Shown here piece by piece: positions 5,156 through 5,287 of a stretch of DNA of 5,287 bases (positions within the stretch are counted from its first letter, which is position 1; each line of letters starts with the position of its first letter). The stretch spans positions 1-5,287 of the forward strand of contig JAAYLF010000335.1 of NCBI GenBank assembly GCA_012522035.1, given 5' to 3'. The DNA comes from Clostridiaceae bacterium (GTDB lineage Bacteria > Bacillota > Clostridia > UBA1212 > DUPL01). The notes beneath the pieces were generated by a model. That model worked only from the letters and a program-made list of their open reading frames with translations, ran no database searches and was not told the origin of the DNA. The position numbers and the translations under genes are program-made.

Positions 5156-5287
5156 AAGGGGAAAAACAAGGAATTGAAAACGCCTTTTACGCAAGGAAGT
5201 GAGCATCCATGCAGTTGGAGTTTTATCCTGCCAATCTTATTAATTGGTCTCATATTTTCCCGAATAGACCATCCTGGTGAAAATATG
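5156..5287 (+). other. Window end with two competing weak reading frames
   Basis: Two plus-strand frames are possible. One begins at TTG 5174 and stays open to the edge (38 codons), giving MKTPFTQGSEH and then a hydrophobic run, SFILPILLIGLIF, which would be a membrane segment; its ribosome site is AGGGGA 11 bases ahead. The other begins at ATG 5209 after AAGGA with an 11-base spacer and encodes MQLEFYPANLINWSHIF plus six residues, ending at TGA 5278-5280. An ATG at 5285-5287, with GGTGA four bases before it, could start the next gene. I cannot decide between these, and none has a recognised family. Confidence 0.3.

Overview
The window looks like chromosomal DNA of a low-GC Gram-positive bacterium, most likely an anaerobic member of the Clostridia. 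The base composition is AT-rich, purine-rich Shine-Dalgarno sequences precede most genes, one promoter matches the sigma-A consensus perfectly, and the proteins resemble clostridial types (a CxC-type ArsR regulator, an ArsP-type permease, a GrpB-family protein, a single-domain flavodoxin). I cannot name the species.

Left part (1-1680, minus strand): a compact metalloid-response operon read right to left. It holds an ArsR-family repressor, an ArsP-type membrane permease with the hallmark TPFCSCSS motif, and the first 45 residues of a membrane-anchored protein that is probably a thioredoxin-like partner and is cut by the window edge. The repressor has a perfect TTGACA-17-TATAAT promoter with an operator at its start point. 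A second, nearly identical operator (17 of 18 bases) lies between an intrinsic terminator after the repressor gene and the permease gene. The expected logic is that the repressor blocks both sites until a metalloid binds its cysteines, after which the efflux genes are expressed. The repressor frame has no ATG, GTG or TTG codon upstream of its DNA-binding domain, so it either starts at ATA or is frameshifted.

Middle and right part (1740-5155, plus strand): a divergent series of genes. First is a GrpB-family protein with its own promoter, followed by about 390 bases without a convincing gene but with several inverted repeats, an 11-base direct repeat and a good promoter. Next are an NTF2/SnoaL-like small protein that seems to have lost an internal segment, a GNAT acetyltransferase, an unrecognised 307-residue protein with prenyltransferase/terpene-cyclase-like toroid motifs, and a small flavodoxin. 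The last four lie close together (gaps of 31, 66 and 31 bases) on one strand and could share a transcript, but no common pathway is evident. The final 130 bases hold two competing weak reading frames and no certain gene.

I found no tRNA, rRNA, CRISPR array, clear insertion sequence or obviously new multi-gene system. The most useful unusual signals are the start-codon problem of the repressor, the twin operators with an internal terminator, and the apparent internal deletion in the SnoaL-like protein.
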